Below, piece after piece: positions 7,419-14,835 of a stretch of 24,728 nt of DNA (its first letter is position 1; every line of letters begins with the position of its first letter). Source of the stretch: Bacillota bacterium. GTDB lineage: Bacteria > Bacillota > Negativicutes > Sporomusales > Sporomusaceae. The notes under the pieces are model-generated. The model saw nothing but the letters and a program-made list of their open reading frames with translations, had not been told where the DNA came from and made no database searches. The translations under genes were made by a program, and so were the position numbers. The stretch covers positions 1 to 24,728 of the forward strand of contig JAEWGR010000159.1 of the NCBI GenBank assembly GCA_023388195.1. Direction: 5' to 3'.

Positions 7419-7669
7419 CTATTTCTAGAAAATATTTTACCCAGAAAATTACCAGTAATACATGGGGGCTGACAAGCAACTACTCCTTTCAAGCAAACAC
7501 GCACTATTTTAAGAAAAAATATCAATTACGCAGGAAGATTTAGGTCATCATAGAATTATAATCCATAGCTTATGGGATTGACGATTGCGCAGATATCGTT
7601 AAGGCAATACTATAAGGCAGTGGTATACAGACTCTGGTTTAAATAATCTAATGCTTAGGAGGAAATACC

Positions 7670-8131
7670 ATGAAACAGATTACAGCAGGTGATTTTGCTC
7701 CCGACTTTGTACTCAAAGACAATCGTGGTCAGGACGTAAAATTATCAGACTACCGGGGAAAAAAAGTATTGCTGTCCTGGCACCCCCTGGCCTGGACTAA
7801 GGTTTGTGCCGAACAGATGAAATCACTGGAAGCCAATTATGAAGAAATGGAAAAATTCAACACCATCCCCTTAGGATTGAGTGTTGACGCTTACCCAAGC
7901 AAAAACGCCTGGGCCAAAGAGCTTGAGATTACCCGGACCAAGCTACCGGCAGACTTCTGGCCCCATGGCCAGGTTGCCCAGACCTACGGGCTGTTTCGTG
8001 ATGGCGAGGGCTTCTCTGAACGGGCCAATGTACTTATTGATGAGAACGGAAAAGTCCTGTGGGTAAAAGTATATCCCATTCCTGAACTGCCGGATATTAA
8101 TGAAGTACTGGCCGAAATCAGACGTAGTTAA
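7670..8131 (+). CDS. Peroxiredoxin, AhpC/TSA family, single-cysteine type
   Basis: 153-residue thioredoxin-fold peroxidase. The active-site motif PxxxTxxC is present as P39-T43-C46 in HPLAWTKVCAEQM. C46 is the only cysteine in the protein, so it must be a 1-Cys enzyme or rely on an external thiol for resolution. The tryptophans flanking the motif and the absence of the C-terminal resolving Cys distinguish it from the neighbouring 2-Cys enzyme. ATG 7670 follows an excellent AGGAGG (about 7657-7662). It is divergent from the 2-Cys gene and followed by a strong hairpin (8151-8186). No clear promoter was recognised in the 250 bases upstream. The peroxide preference is unknown. Confidence 0.92.
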   Translation: MKQITAGDFAPDFVLKDNRGQDVKLSDYRGKKVLLSWHPLAWTKVCAEQMKSLEANYEEMEKFNTIPLGLSVDAYPSKNAWAKELEITRTKLPADFWPHGQVAQTYGLFRDGEGFSERANVLIDENGKVLWVKVYPIPELPDINEVLAEIRRS

Positions 8132-8150
8132 AAATATATTAAATAATACC

Positions 8151-8186
8151 AAAGCAGACCTGGAGTTATTATTCCAGGTCTGCTTT
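8151..8186. terminator. Hairpin terminator between peroxiredoxin and symporter 1
   Basis: Perfect 14-base stem (8151-8164 with 8173-8186) with an 8-base loop, then GTATTTTG on the plus strand. It sits between convergent genes and may serve both; the U-tract is modest on each side. Confidence 0.75.
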
Positions 8187-8224
8187 GTATTTTGTGGCTG
8201 CGCGTTTTTCTTGTTAGCCTGCAG

Positions 8225-9625
8225 TCACGCGCACTCTGTGCGGGCTATTGGCTTGGAATCAAGCAAATAGGTGAGGAAGAAGGTGGCCAGGCAGGCAAGC
8301 CATTCCAGATAAATGACATGGGGCACTATCCGGATACCAGGGGTTGTTTGCCACAATACCAGCACTACTACGCCGGTCATTATTGTGTAAAAGGCTGAAT
8401 TCCTGCGGCAGAGCGACGGGGCGAAGAGGGTGAACAATACAATGACACTAAAAGCAGCAGTAAGACTAAGCCCAATCATCAGGGTGCTGATAATACCACT
8501 GATGGTCATTGCCAGTGTCAGGGTAAGCAAACCAAGTGCCACTACCGCCACTTTAGTGGTAGCAAGGAAGTTTTGTTCGCTGGCACCGGGGTTAATAAAT
8601 TTTTTATATATATCCTGAGAAAACAAGGTCGCCGAACTTAGTAACAAGTTACAGGCTGTTGACACATCAGCGGCCCAGAGCGCGGCCAGGGTAATGCCGG
8701 CCAGCACAGGATCCAGCGACATGATTGTCATGGGCAGAGCCAGGGCCGGGCTGACATCAGGGAACATAGATTTAGCAATAACCCCCATCAAGGCACTGAC
8801 AAAGCCAATCGGCAGCATCATCAGCCCGCCGATAATAAAGCCGCGTTGTGCGGTTTTTACGTCCTTAGCGCCTAGTGATATCTGAATAATACTCTGCAGC
8901 GAAAGGTTAACTGTGACCAATACCACAATCCAGCTAATAATGCCAAGGATGCCAACACCGTCAAATAAATCCAGGTACGGTACATTAGCGGGCAGGTTAG
9001 CCTGGATATTGGCCATGCCACCGGCATGGCTTACGCCAACAATTGTAGCCAGAATGATGCCTATATATTTTAGACTGACATTTAAAAGATTGGATAAACT
9101 GGCTGACCACATCCCGCCCATGGAGGTAATGCCGATAAAGACAACAGCACTTGTCAGCATCCCGGAGGTCAGGGTAAATACCTCCGGCATTAAAGCACAA
9201 AGAATACTGCCGCCGGCAATATACTGGAGCGACATAACAACCAGTTGGATCAGGATCTGGCAGGCAATCCCGGCGATCATGCCTTTTTTATCATAATAGC
9301 GGCCTAATAGCTCAGGGATGGTTGTAATGTTAAGCTCGCGGTATCTTCTGGCAACAAGCAGACCCATGACAATCGCGCCCAGGCCCCAGGCAGTTGTATA
9401 CCACCCGGCAGAAATTCCGACCTTGTAGGCTTGCTCAGCAACCCCAATTGTGGATGCCCCGCCTACAGCCAGACCGACAATGGATACAGTAATGAGCGGT
9501 GTGGTAAGCTGCCTGCCTGCCAGCACGTAGTTTGCCGCGCTGCCGGCAGACCGTCGTTTAGCATAATAACTGATTAGAAACAGTAATACGATATACAGGC
9601 AAACAATAATAAAAGGAATATTCAT
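8225..9625 (-). CDS. Sodium:solute symporter (SSS) family transporter 1, T-box controlled
   Basis: 466-residue inner-membrane protein with about 12-13 hydrophobic helices and the LeuT-type SSS signature region (GRQLTTPLITVSIVGLAVGGASTIG, then AYKVGISAGWYTTAWGLG). It imports a solute with Na+. The TTAGGAGG ribosome binding site precedes ATG 9625 at normal spacing. It is a paralogue of the symporter at 10254-11651, sharing the GGA(S/A)TIG...AY..G(I/L)SA.W pattern. It is expressed from its own strong promoter through a T-box leader (9695-10004), so its substrate is most likely an amino acid sensed through uncharged tRNA. The candidate specifier codon is UAU (Tyr), so tyrosine or an aromatic compound is a guess. 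The paralogue upstream lacks this leader and has a LysR gene instead, suggesting different regulation of similar transporters. Confidence 0.88.
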   Translation of the reverse strand: MNIPFIIVCLYIVLLFLISYYAKRRSAGSAANYVLAGRQLTTPLITVSIVGLAVGGASTIGVAEQAYKVGISAGWYTTAWGLGAIVMGLLVARRYRELNITTIPELLGRYYDKKGMIAGIACQILIQLVVMSLQYIAGGSILCALMPEVFTLTSGMLTSAVVFIGITSMGGMWSASLSNLLNVSLKYIGIILATIVGVSHAGGMANIQANLPANVPYLDLFDGVGILGIISWIVVLVTVNLSLQSIIQISLGAKDVKTAQRGFIIGGLMMLPIGFVSALMGVIAKSMFPDVSPALALPMTIMSLDPVLAGITLAALWAADVSTACNLLLSSATLFSQDIYKKFINPGASEQNFLATTKVAVVALGLLTLTLAMTISGIISTLMIGLSLTAAFSVIVLFTLFAPSLCRRNSAFYTIMTGVVVLVLWQTTPGIRIVPHVIYLEWLACLATFFLTYLLDSKPIARTECA

Positions 9626-9694
9626 AGTAACCTCCTAATGTATATTTCATTGTATTTTCCTCTATGCCGGCCGACAGATAAGAAAAGACTTACG

Positions 9695-9756
9695 AAAAAA
9701 ATCGTCCCTCGATGAAGAGGGACGATAGTTACCGTGGTACCACCCAATTAAGATCT
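9695..9756 (-). promoter_or_regulatory. Second T-box antiterminator/terminator module without its own Stem I
   Basis: A second T-box-like sequence TTGGGTGGTACCACGG (within 9731-9747) and a perfect 10-base terminator stem (9701-9710 with 9717-9726) followed by TTTTTT (9695-9700) lie directly after terminator 1. Only about 10 bases separate terminator 1's T-tract from this T-box, too little for another Stem I. TAAGATCT occurs just before both T-boxes (9823-9830 and 9749-9756), consistent with a tandem duplication of the decision module. Confidence 0.8.
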
Positions 9757-10004
9757 TAAAAAAACAAAAAACAGGAAGCACCAAAGGGGCGAAAGCCGCG
9801 GTACCACCCTGTTTATAAATCATAAGATCTACTTTAATGTCTGTAACGTAGACGACACGGCCCAGCCTACTATATTCTTCAGCCTGCAGTTCGGGAAGGA
9901 ACTTCATTTAGTATCTCCTGCCGGTTCACACCATCCACCAGCTCTCTGTATGGAAAACACAAAATTACTTTTTTCCGTCATTACTGTATTCAATATTTGT
10001 TATT
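9695..10004 (-). promoter_or_regulatory. T-box leader of symporter 1, with two antiterminator/terminator modules
   Basis: Minus-strand leader of about 310 bases. Read 5' to 3': a Stem I region with GAGAGCTGGTGG...GTGTGAACCGGC (about 9945-9915), the specifier region GAATATAGTAGGC (about 9878-9865), a Stem III-like GTTACAGACA, then the T-box AGGGTGGTACCGCGG (9796-9810) and terminator 1 with a long T-tract (9758-9814). A second T-box (9731-9747) and terminator 2 (9695-9726) follow. By the XYZ-A-GTAGG pattern the specifier is UAU (9872-9874), suggesting tRNA-Tyr; this reading is tentative. Uncharged tRNA would stabilise an antiterminator and allow symporter expression. Confidence 0.9.
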
Positions 10005-10010
10005 AACCTG

Positions 10011-10039
10011 ATTATACTCAGTCAGCGCACGAATGTCAA
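10011..10039 (-). promoter_or_regulatory. Consensus promoter of the symporter 1 T-box transcript
   Basis: On the minus strand, perfect TTGACA (10034-10039) and TATAAT (10011-10016) with a 17-base spacer. It implies transcription starts near 10004, separately from symporter 2. Confidence 0.85.
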
Positions 10040-10070
10040 TATGATATTCTCAGGCATTGACAAAAACGCG

Positions 10071-10101
10071 AACAAACAGGGGCACAGCGCCCCGGCTTGT
10101 T
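10071..10101 (-). terminator. Candidate terminator downstream of symporter 2
   Basis: GGGGC-loop-GCCCC stem with outer AACAA/TTGTT pairing, followed on the minus strand by CGCGTTTTTG. It lies after the large hairpin at 10119-10159 and just before the T-box promoter. Confidence 0.4.
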
Positions 10102-10118
10102 ATCCTATTGACACAAAT

Positions 10119-10159
10119 CAGGGCCTGTAAAAACAAATACATTGTTTTTACAGGCCCTG
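10119..10159. terminator. Long perfect hairpin downstream of symporter 2
   Basis: An 18-base perfect inverted repeat (10119-10136 with 10142-10159) lies about 95 bases past the symporter 2 stop. The stem contains its own T/A run (TTTTT within the arms), so either arm could act as terminator with an A-tract; no external U-tract of note. The bases between it and the symporter 2 stop (10160-10253) hold nothing recognisable. Confidence 0.6.
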
Positions 10160-10253
10160 TTATATTACAGCATCTAGGCGCCAACGCAGCCAAATAGAAT
10201 GCCCATGGCCAATACTCTTGGCGATTGGAAAATGAACTTTTTTGTGATCAAAC

Positions 10254-11651
10254 CTACTCAAGTATGTGCTTCCGCTGGCTGAACCGAGAAAAGCAACACC
10301 CTGCCAAAATGATTGACAAGCTGGTTGCCATACCGGTGTATAGCGGATTGACAGACAGGGCTAACAAAGAATACCCGCCAATGGCAAAGACGGTGCTTAT
10401 AATCATGGAGGAAATTGCCCACTTGCACTTTAGAACGCCCGGTAAAAATACAGCCAGCGTTAGTGGTAAAAATACGCCTGCCCCGCGCAATGCCATTGAC
10501 AGGTAATTCCAGCTTAATACAAAGGACTGCAAGTTGGCCAGTGCTGTCAGCATGGCACAAGCTGCGATTACGACAATTGTTCCGCGATTAATCCAAAGTA
10601 GGTTGCGGTTATCCGTAACGCCAAACACACCATGAAAGATATCGCGTGCGACCATCGAGGCAATTCCCAGCAGCAGACCGGCAATTGAACCCACAACCGA
10701 GATTAACAGTCCGGCCAGACCGATGCCGCCAAGCCAAGCCGGCATATGATGCAACAAATACATCGGCAACGCATCAATCGGCAGAATATCGGGGTAGTTA
10801 ACCCGCATAAACATGCCGACTGCCACTGACGGCAAGCCTACCGGAATGGTTATGACTGCCGCTGTGCACGTGCCAATTAGGGCTGTCCGCGAGTCACGGG
10901 CGGCAAATATTGCCTGAATATAGGTCTGGGTACAGATAATTCCAACAATCAATGAAAATACATTGCCAAGTCCGCCCCAGACATCAGTCCCGAAGAGGCT
11001 AAACCATACCGGTGAGGGAAATACGGTTGCCAGGCTTGGCAATTGCTGCAAAAACTGAAAGGCATACCAGCCAGCGGAAAATAAGGTAACATAAATGATG
11101 CCTACCTTCATTAGCCCCGATAAACCGGTTCCCTGCATTCCCCCCCAGAAAACATAAGCCGCTACCAAAAGAACGGTAACCAAGGCGGCCTGCCCTGATC
11201 CAAGCCCGAAAAGTGTTGTTAACAAATGAATGCCAGCCAGGCTGCTTGCCACTATGCTGAAGAAAATACCAACAGACGAGATTATACTTGTCAACGGCCC
11301 GATGGGCCGCCCATAGTTCAGGACAAGATACTGGGAGATTGTCTCCAGCCCGGTATTACGCAAGGGGCTTGCATAAAAAAAACCCATCACTAAAAAACCA
11401 ATACCAGACCCCAGGGTAAACCACCAGGCCGACAAACCGGATGAATAGGCCAGTTGGGTCGTACCGATAGTTGCGGCACCGCCAATAATCGTACCGGCAA
11501 TTGTCCCTGATACAATAGCCGGTCCTGCCGAACGCCCGCCAAGACTAAAAGCTTCTGCCGACTGTACACGGCGTGCCGAATAAATACCAACCGCAAAAAC
11601 GATCATAATCGTCGACAAAAAACCCAACAATTGTATCGTACTAAAATTCAT
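10254..11651 (-). CDS. Sodium:solute symporter (SSS) family transporter 2
   Basis: 465-residue polytopic membrane protein of the SSS family, similar in size and layout to symporter 1. Motifs are GRSAGPAIVSGTIAGTIIGGAATIG in the first helices and AYSSGLSAWWFTLGSGIG after, followed by about ten further hydrophobic segments. It should couple Na+ entry to uptake of a small organic solute; substrate unknown. The frame extends to 11684, but GGAGGGG (11657-11663) stands 5 bases before ATG 11651, which is chosen. It is divergent from the LysR gene at 11781, with a 129-base shared intergenic region, so LysR control is likely. It does not share symporter 1's T-box leader; the gap between the two genes holds hairpins and a separate strong promoter. 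Confidence 0.88.
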   Translation of the reverse strand: MNFSTIQLLGFLSTIMIVFAVGIYSARRVQSAEAFSLGGRSAGPAIVSGTIAGTIIGGAATIGTTQLAYSSGLSAWWFTLGSGIGFLVMGFFYASPLRNTGLETISQYLVLNYGRPIGPLTSIISSVGIFFSIVASSLAGIHLLTTLFGLGSGQAALVTVLLVAAYVFWGGMQGTGLSGLMKVGIIYVTLFSAGWYAFQFLQQLPSLATVFPSPVWFSLFGTDVWGGLGNVFSLIVGIICTQTYIQAIFAARDSRTALIGTCTAAVITIPVGLPSVAVGMFMRVNYPDILPIDALPMYLLHHMPAWLGGIGLAGLLISVVGSIAGLLLGIASMVARDIFHGVFGVTDNRNLLWINRGTIVVIAACAMLTALANLQSFVLSWNYLSMALRGAGVFLPLTLAVFLPGVLKCKWAISSMIISTVFAIGGYSLLALSVNPLYTGMATSLSIILAGCCFSRFSQRKHILE

Positions 11652-11683
11652 ATAAACCCCTCCGACAAAAGCCATTGACGGCA

Positions 11684-11712
11684 AGCATAGTTCTTGCGTA
11701 TGATTGTATCAA
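11684..11712 (-). promoter_or_regulatory. Candidate promoter of symporter 2
   Basis: On the minus strand, TTGATA (11707-11712), 17 bases, TATGCT (11684-11689), in the intergenic region shared with the LysR gene. It is imperfect, as expected for an activator-dependent promoter. No single LysR T-N11-A box stands out. Confidence 0.4.
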
Positions 11713-11780
11713 GTCTACTACTATACGTAAAATACTAAATACAACCATTAACTATACTATTCAGGTATACCGGAGGACAT

Positions 11781-12662
11781 ATGACTATACAAGACATGCA
11801 GTATTTCCTGGCTATTGTCGAAGAGGGAAGTATTACTGCCGCTGCCAAAAGGCTGCATATCGCACAGCCACCACTAAGCAGGCAAATGAAGCAACTGGAA
11901 TCACAGCTTGGTGTTCAGCTGTTTGAACGGGGCCGGCGGCGGATAAAAGTCACCGAGGCAGGCGATCTGCTGCGGCACCGGGCCGAGCAGATCCTGGAAC
12001 TAACCACTAATACCGTCAGGGAATTAAAGGAGTTTGACACCGGAGTGCGCGGAACCCTATCAATTGGGGCCGTTACCTCCTCCTGGGTCACGCTTTTGCC
12101 TGGCCTTATCCATACCTTCCGGGACCGCTACCCCCATGTGCGCTTTCGCCTGCGGGAGGGAGAAAGCCGGCGGATTACCGAGCTGCTGGATAAAGGTATC
12201 GTTGATCTGGGTATGGTGCGGGTTCCTTTTGATACTGAAATCTATGAGTCAATTGAATTGCCCCATGAGCCGCTTATTATTGCCTTCAGGTCCGGTTACA
12301 GCAATCTTGCCGGCAGCACCACCCCGGAGGTTAACCTGGCAGATCTGGCAGGTAAACCATTAATGATCCACCGCAAATACAAAAAAATGCTGACAGAGCA
12401 CTGCCAGCAAGCTGGTTTTACACCTGAGATCCTTTGCGAAAGCGATGATGTTCTCCCCCTGTTAGCCTGGGCCACCGCCGCTATCGGCATTGCCGTCGTC
12501 CCACGCTCGGCCGTAAGCCTCGTTCCCAGTGCTGACCTGATAACTAAAGTGATCGTTAACCCGGCACTGGAAACCGCGGCTGCCCTCATCTGGGTGCGCA
12601 ACCGCTTTCTCTCATCAACGGCCCGTCATTTTTTATCCTTATTTACTTCCATGAAGGTATAA
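11781..12662 (+). CDS. LysR family transcriptional regulator
   Basis: 293-residue regulator of usual LysR length. The N-terminal winged HTH is clear: MQYFLAIVEEGSITAAAKRLHIAQPPLSRQMKQLESQLGVQLFERG (about residues 6-51), followed by a linker helix and a two-lobed periplasmic-binding-like effector domain (from GTLSIGAVTSS to the C terminus). ATG 11781 follows GGAGG (11772-11776). It is divergent from symporter 2, the classic arrangement for a LysR activator and its target, so the effector may be the symporter's substrate or a product of it. It converges with the M23 peptidase gene with only 7 bases between the stops and no visible terminator. Confidence 0.94.
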   Translation: MTIQDMQYFLAIVEEGSITAAAKRLHIAQPPLSRQMKQLESQLGVQLFERGRRRIKVTEAGDLLRHRAEQILELTTNTVRELKEFDTGVRGTLSIGAVTSSWVTLLPGLIHTFRDRYPHVRFRLREGESRRITELLDKGIVDLGMVRVPFDTEIYESIELPHEPLIIAFRSGYSNLAGSTTPEVNLADLAGKPLMIHRKYKKMLTEHCQQAGFTPEILCESDDVLPLLAWATAAIGIAVVPRSAVSLVPSADLITKVIVNPALETAAALIWVRNRFLSSTARHFLSLFTSMKV

Positions 12663-12669
12663 AAAAGGT

Positions 12670-13311
12670 TTATAACACCAAAAAACTAAGCGGATCTACC
12701 GCAATCCCTTTTACTCTGACTTCATAATGAACATGTGGCCCTGTACTTTTCCCGGTACTGCCAAGATAAGCAATAATCTGACCCTTGCTGACACTTTGAC
12801 CAACGGTTACTACAAGGCGTGAATTGTGGCCGTAAATGGTTGCAATACCATCACCATGATCAATTTGAACCATATTGCCATATCCGTCAGACCACTCACT
12901 GCGGGAAATAACGCCATCAGCGGTGGCAACAACAGGTGTACCGAGATTGTTGGCAATATCAATGCCCTGATGCACTTCACTGCCGATGCCCCCTGGCGAA
13001 CTACGCCCGCCAAAACCGGAGGTAACGGCACCGCTTGTTGGCCATATTGTTGGCTTATTCGCTAAACGGTCATTACTTCTTGCCATTCTTTCAATATCCT
13101 CGGTTTGCCTGCCGCTGCCATACCGGTCAGGCTCCGCCCCTACTGCCGGAACACTGGCCGCGCTTAATATCTGATGATCATTGGCCGAAAGTCCGGCCAG
13201 AACTATACTAAAAACAACTACCAGCGGCATCACCCATCTGGCAGTAATATATCTTATCCGCCATTTGCCGGCCTTCAGCTTACAATTACTTAGGATCTGT
13301 CGAATACGCAT
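12670..13311 (-). CDS. M23 family metallopeptidase (LytM-like, peptidoglycan endopeptidase)
   Basis: 213-residue envelope protein. A basic N terminus is followed by one hydrophobic segment (about residues 26-42, an uncleaved signal anchor or signal peptide), a variable linker, and a C-terminal LytM domain. The zinc ligands are visible: H114 and D118 in HQGID, and H195 in GPHVHYE, with catalytic-type H193 and the YGHNS motif at 160-164. All residues needed for activity are present, so it should cleave cross-links of peptidoglycan outside the membrane. ATG 13311 is preceded by a G-rich ribosome binding site (GGGGGG) about 10 bases upstream and a TATAAT-type promoter. It is divergent from the membrane fusion protein. 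Members of this family act in cell separation, sporulation or envelope maintenance; which applies here is unknown. Confidence 0.92.
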   Translation of the reverse strand: MRIRQILSNCKLKAGKWRIRYITARWVMPLVVVFSIVLAGLSANDHQILSAASVPAVGAEPDRYGSGRQTEDIERMARSNDRLANKPTIWPTSGAVTSGFGGRSSPGGIGSEVHQGIDIANNLGTPVVATADGVISRSEWSDGYGNMVQIDHGDGIATIYGHNSRLVVTVGQSVSKGQIIAYLGSTGKSTGPHVHYEVRVKGIAVDPLSFLVL

Positions 13312-13348
13312 ATGTTTCTTTCCCCCCTACAGGCACAACCTGTCTATT

Positions 13349-13378
13349 ATTATAGCGGAAAGTACCTCCTTACAGCAA
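13349..13378 (-). promoter_or_regulatory. Promoter of the M23 peptidase
   Basis: On the minus strand, TTGCTG (13373-13378), 18 bases, consensus TATAAT (13349-13354). A small inverted repeat ACAGG...CCTGT lies in the short leader (13329-13343). Confidence 0.55.
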
Positions 13379-13447
13379 CACTTGACGCCAACAGGGAAAA
13401 GTGAGAACATAATATCGGGCTTACCCTCATTACTGGAGATGATCTGT

Positions 13448-14530
13448 GTGAAAAAAATTCCCCGTAAATATCGTCTGATCATAAAGTTTGCTGCCCCCCT
13501 AATCGCCCTGGCACTACTGGCAGCAATCGGCTATCATCTGCTGCCGGCATCCTTGTTACAGCAGCACAGCATTCACCGCCCGCCTGTCAGCCTAACAGCA
13601 GTACCTGTTAGTACAATAAATAAATCAATCTATCTTATAAGGCCCGGTACTGCCGGAAACCCGGCCATTGCCCCAATCATTGCCGAGTTCTCCGGTTACC
13701 TCAGTGAGCTGTATGTGACCGAAGGCCAGACCGTTAAAGCCGGCCAGCCACTGCTAAAAATTCAGGCACCGGCAGAAACGGCAGGAGATCAGGCGGCCCA
13801 GGGTCCCCCGAATACTTATGAGCAGGCGTTACAAGAATTTAACCGCGATCAGAAACTATACGAAATCGGGGCGATCCCCAAACGCCAGCTAGAGGCGGCC
13901 ACCGCCAAACTACAACAGGCAAAAGCCGGTTTAACCACTCAGCAAAATACAGCCACGGCCGCCAGCGCCACTCTCACCGCCCCGGCCAGCGGCGTTGTAA
14001 CTGGTCTGCCAGCTCCCGGAAGAGCGGTGCAGGCCGGCCAGCAGCTGCTTGTTTTAGGCAGCGGCCAAGAGGTGGAGATTGTTGTTCAGCTTAACCAGAA
14101 TGACTTGTATTTGGTCCATTTAGGAACTCCGGTTACGGTAGAAGCCGGGCAACAGTCAGTACCAGGACAGGTTTCCCGTATTTATCCCCAAATAACGGAA
14201 AACCAAATCCCGTCCTTCCTTGCCCACATTGCCCTCACCCCGCCCCCGGCTGGCTTACTCAAATCCGGTATGTCAGTTACGGTTCGCATTGACACAGGCA
14301 ACACAGCCACTGTACCCGCAGTTCCCTCCTCAGCCATATTTCAGGACGATCAGGGGCAGAGTTTTATTTACCTGGCAATCAATGGTAAAGCGATTCGTCA
14401 GCAAATAACACCAGGCGTAATAAGCGGCGATGCAACGGAAATCTCCGCTGCCCTCCCGCCGGAAAGCATGATTATAACAACCCGCATAAACGAAATAAAA
14501 GACGGCGCTGCAATTACCGTCATTCAATAA
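13448..14530 (+). CDS. HlyD/RND-type periplasmic adaptor (membrane fusion protein)
   Basis: 360-residue adaptor protein linking an inner-membrane pump to the envelope. A basic N terminus and one transmembrane segment (about residues 9-30) are followed by a lipoyl/biotinyl-like half-motif (SGYLSELYVTEGQTVKAGQPLLKI), a short alpha-helical hairpin (NTYEQALQEFNRDQKLYEIGAIPKRQLEAATAKLQQAKAG), the second lipoyl half (LTAPASGVVTGLPAPGRAVQAGQQLLVLG), and a beta-barrel domain. The open frame runs back to 13181, but that is M23 antisense. GGAG (13435-13438) is adjacent to ATG 13439 and 9 bases before GTG 13448, so GTG is chosen (start VKKIPRKYR). No ABC, RND or MFS pump or outer-membrane channel is beside it, so the partner lies elsewhere or was displaced by the insertion downstream. 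A strong terminator follows. Confidence 0.88.
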   Translation: MKKIPRKYRLIIKFAAPLIALALLAAIGYHLLPASLLQQHSIHRPPVSLTAVPVSTINKSIYLIRPGTAGNPAIAPIIAEFSGYLSELYVTEGQTVKAGQPLLKIQAPAETAGDQAAQGPPNTYEQALQEFNRDQKLYEIGAIPKRQLEAATAKLQQAKAGLTTQQNTATAASATLTAPASGVVTGLPAPGRAVQAGQQLLVLGSGQEVEIVVQLNQNDLYLVHLGTPVTVEAGQQSVPGQVSRIYPQITENQIPSFLAHIALTPPPAGLLKSGMSVTVRIDTGNTATVPAVPSSAIFQDDQGQSFIYLAINGKAIRQQITPGVISGDATEISAALPPESMIITTRINEIKDGAAITVIQ

Positions 14531-14570
14531 TTACTGCCCGCCTTTTTGTAAATTCCAATCCGGTAAAAAA

Positions 14571-14615
14571 GAGAGATTAGCTACATTGCCGCGTAGCTAA
14601 TCTCTCTTTTTTTTT
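14571..14615 (+). terminator. Strong terminator of the membrane fusion protein gene
   Basis: Perfect 14-base stem (14571-14584 with 14593-14606) followed by nine T residues. Its T-run merges directly into the dapL remnant at 14613, and its A-rich 5' flank (AAAAAA) would also let it work on the minus strand, so it may once have terminated dapL. Confidence 0.92.
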
Positions 14616-14724
14616 ATAAACTTAATTTGATTTTAATTCGCTCAATTGCTTCCTTGGTACTCTCCTGGCTGCCGAAAGCGGTAAGCCGGAAATACCCCTC
14701 ACCGGCCGGGCCGAAGCTGGCGCC
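14613..14724 (-). pseudogene. dapL: Detached 3'-end remnant of dapL (direct repeat copy A)
   Basis: 112 bases matching 17954-18065 with a constant offset of 3341 and a single mismatch (14718 T versus 18059 C). On the minus strand it encodes the last 36 residues of LL-diaminopimelate aminotransferase plus the stop codon; the mismatch changes one Gly to Ser. There is no start codon or upstream coding sequence, so it is a non-functional fragment. It marks the left end of the segment carrying the histidine kinase and acyltransferase-like genes. The similarity ends abruptly at both edges. Confidence 0.95.
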
Positions 14725-14777
14725 TGAATTTTATATAAAACAAATACTTTATTTATAAAGGAGGATTTTGTAATTAT

Positions 14778-14786
14778 TGGTATAAT
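14778..14786 (+). promoter_or_regulatory. Extended -10 promoter element of the histidine kinase
   Basis: TGGTATAAT (14778-14786) is a full extended -10 (TGnTATAAT) 50 bases before the kinase start; no good -35 lies at the normal distance. An unattached AAGGAGG at 14757-14763 has no open frame after it and looks like a leftover. Confidence 0.5.
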
Positions 14787-14835
14787 TTAGTGGTATGGTG
14801 ATCATTTATGTCTGTTACCCGGAGGCGAGTGGACG

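Noticed and set aside
8913..9296. 127-codon plus-strand frame antisense to symporter 1
   Set aside because: A shadow of the hydrophobic coding sequence on the other strand, with no ribosome binding site or family pattern.
9662..9907. 81-codon minus-strand open frame
   Set aside because: It coincides with the conserved T-box leader elements and two terminators, so the sequence is explained as RNA.
13181..13447. Upstream extension of the membrane fusion protein frame
   Set aside because: It overlaps the M23 gene in antisense and has no initiation signal; GTG 13448 has a correctly spaced GGAG and starts a typical signal-anchor.
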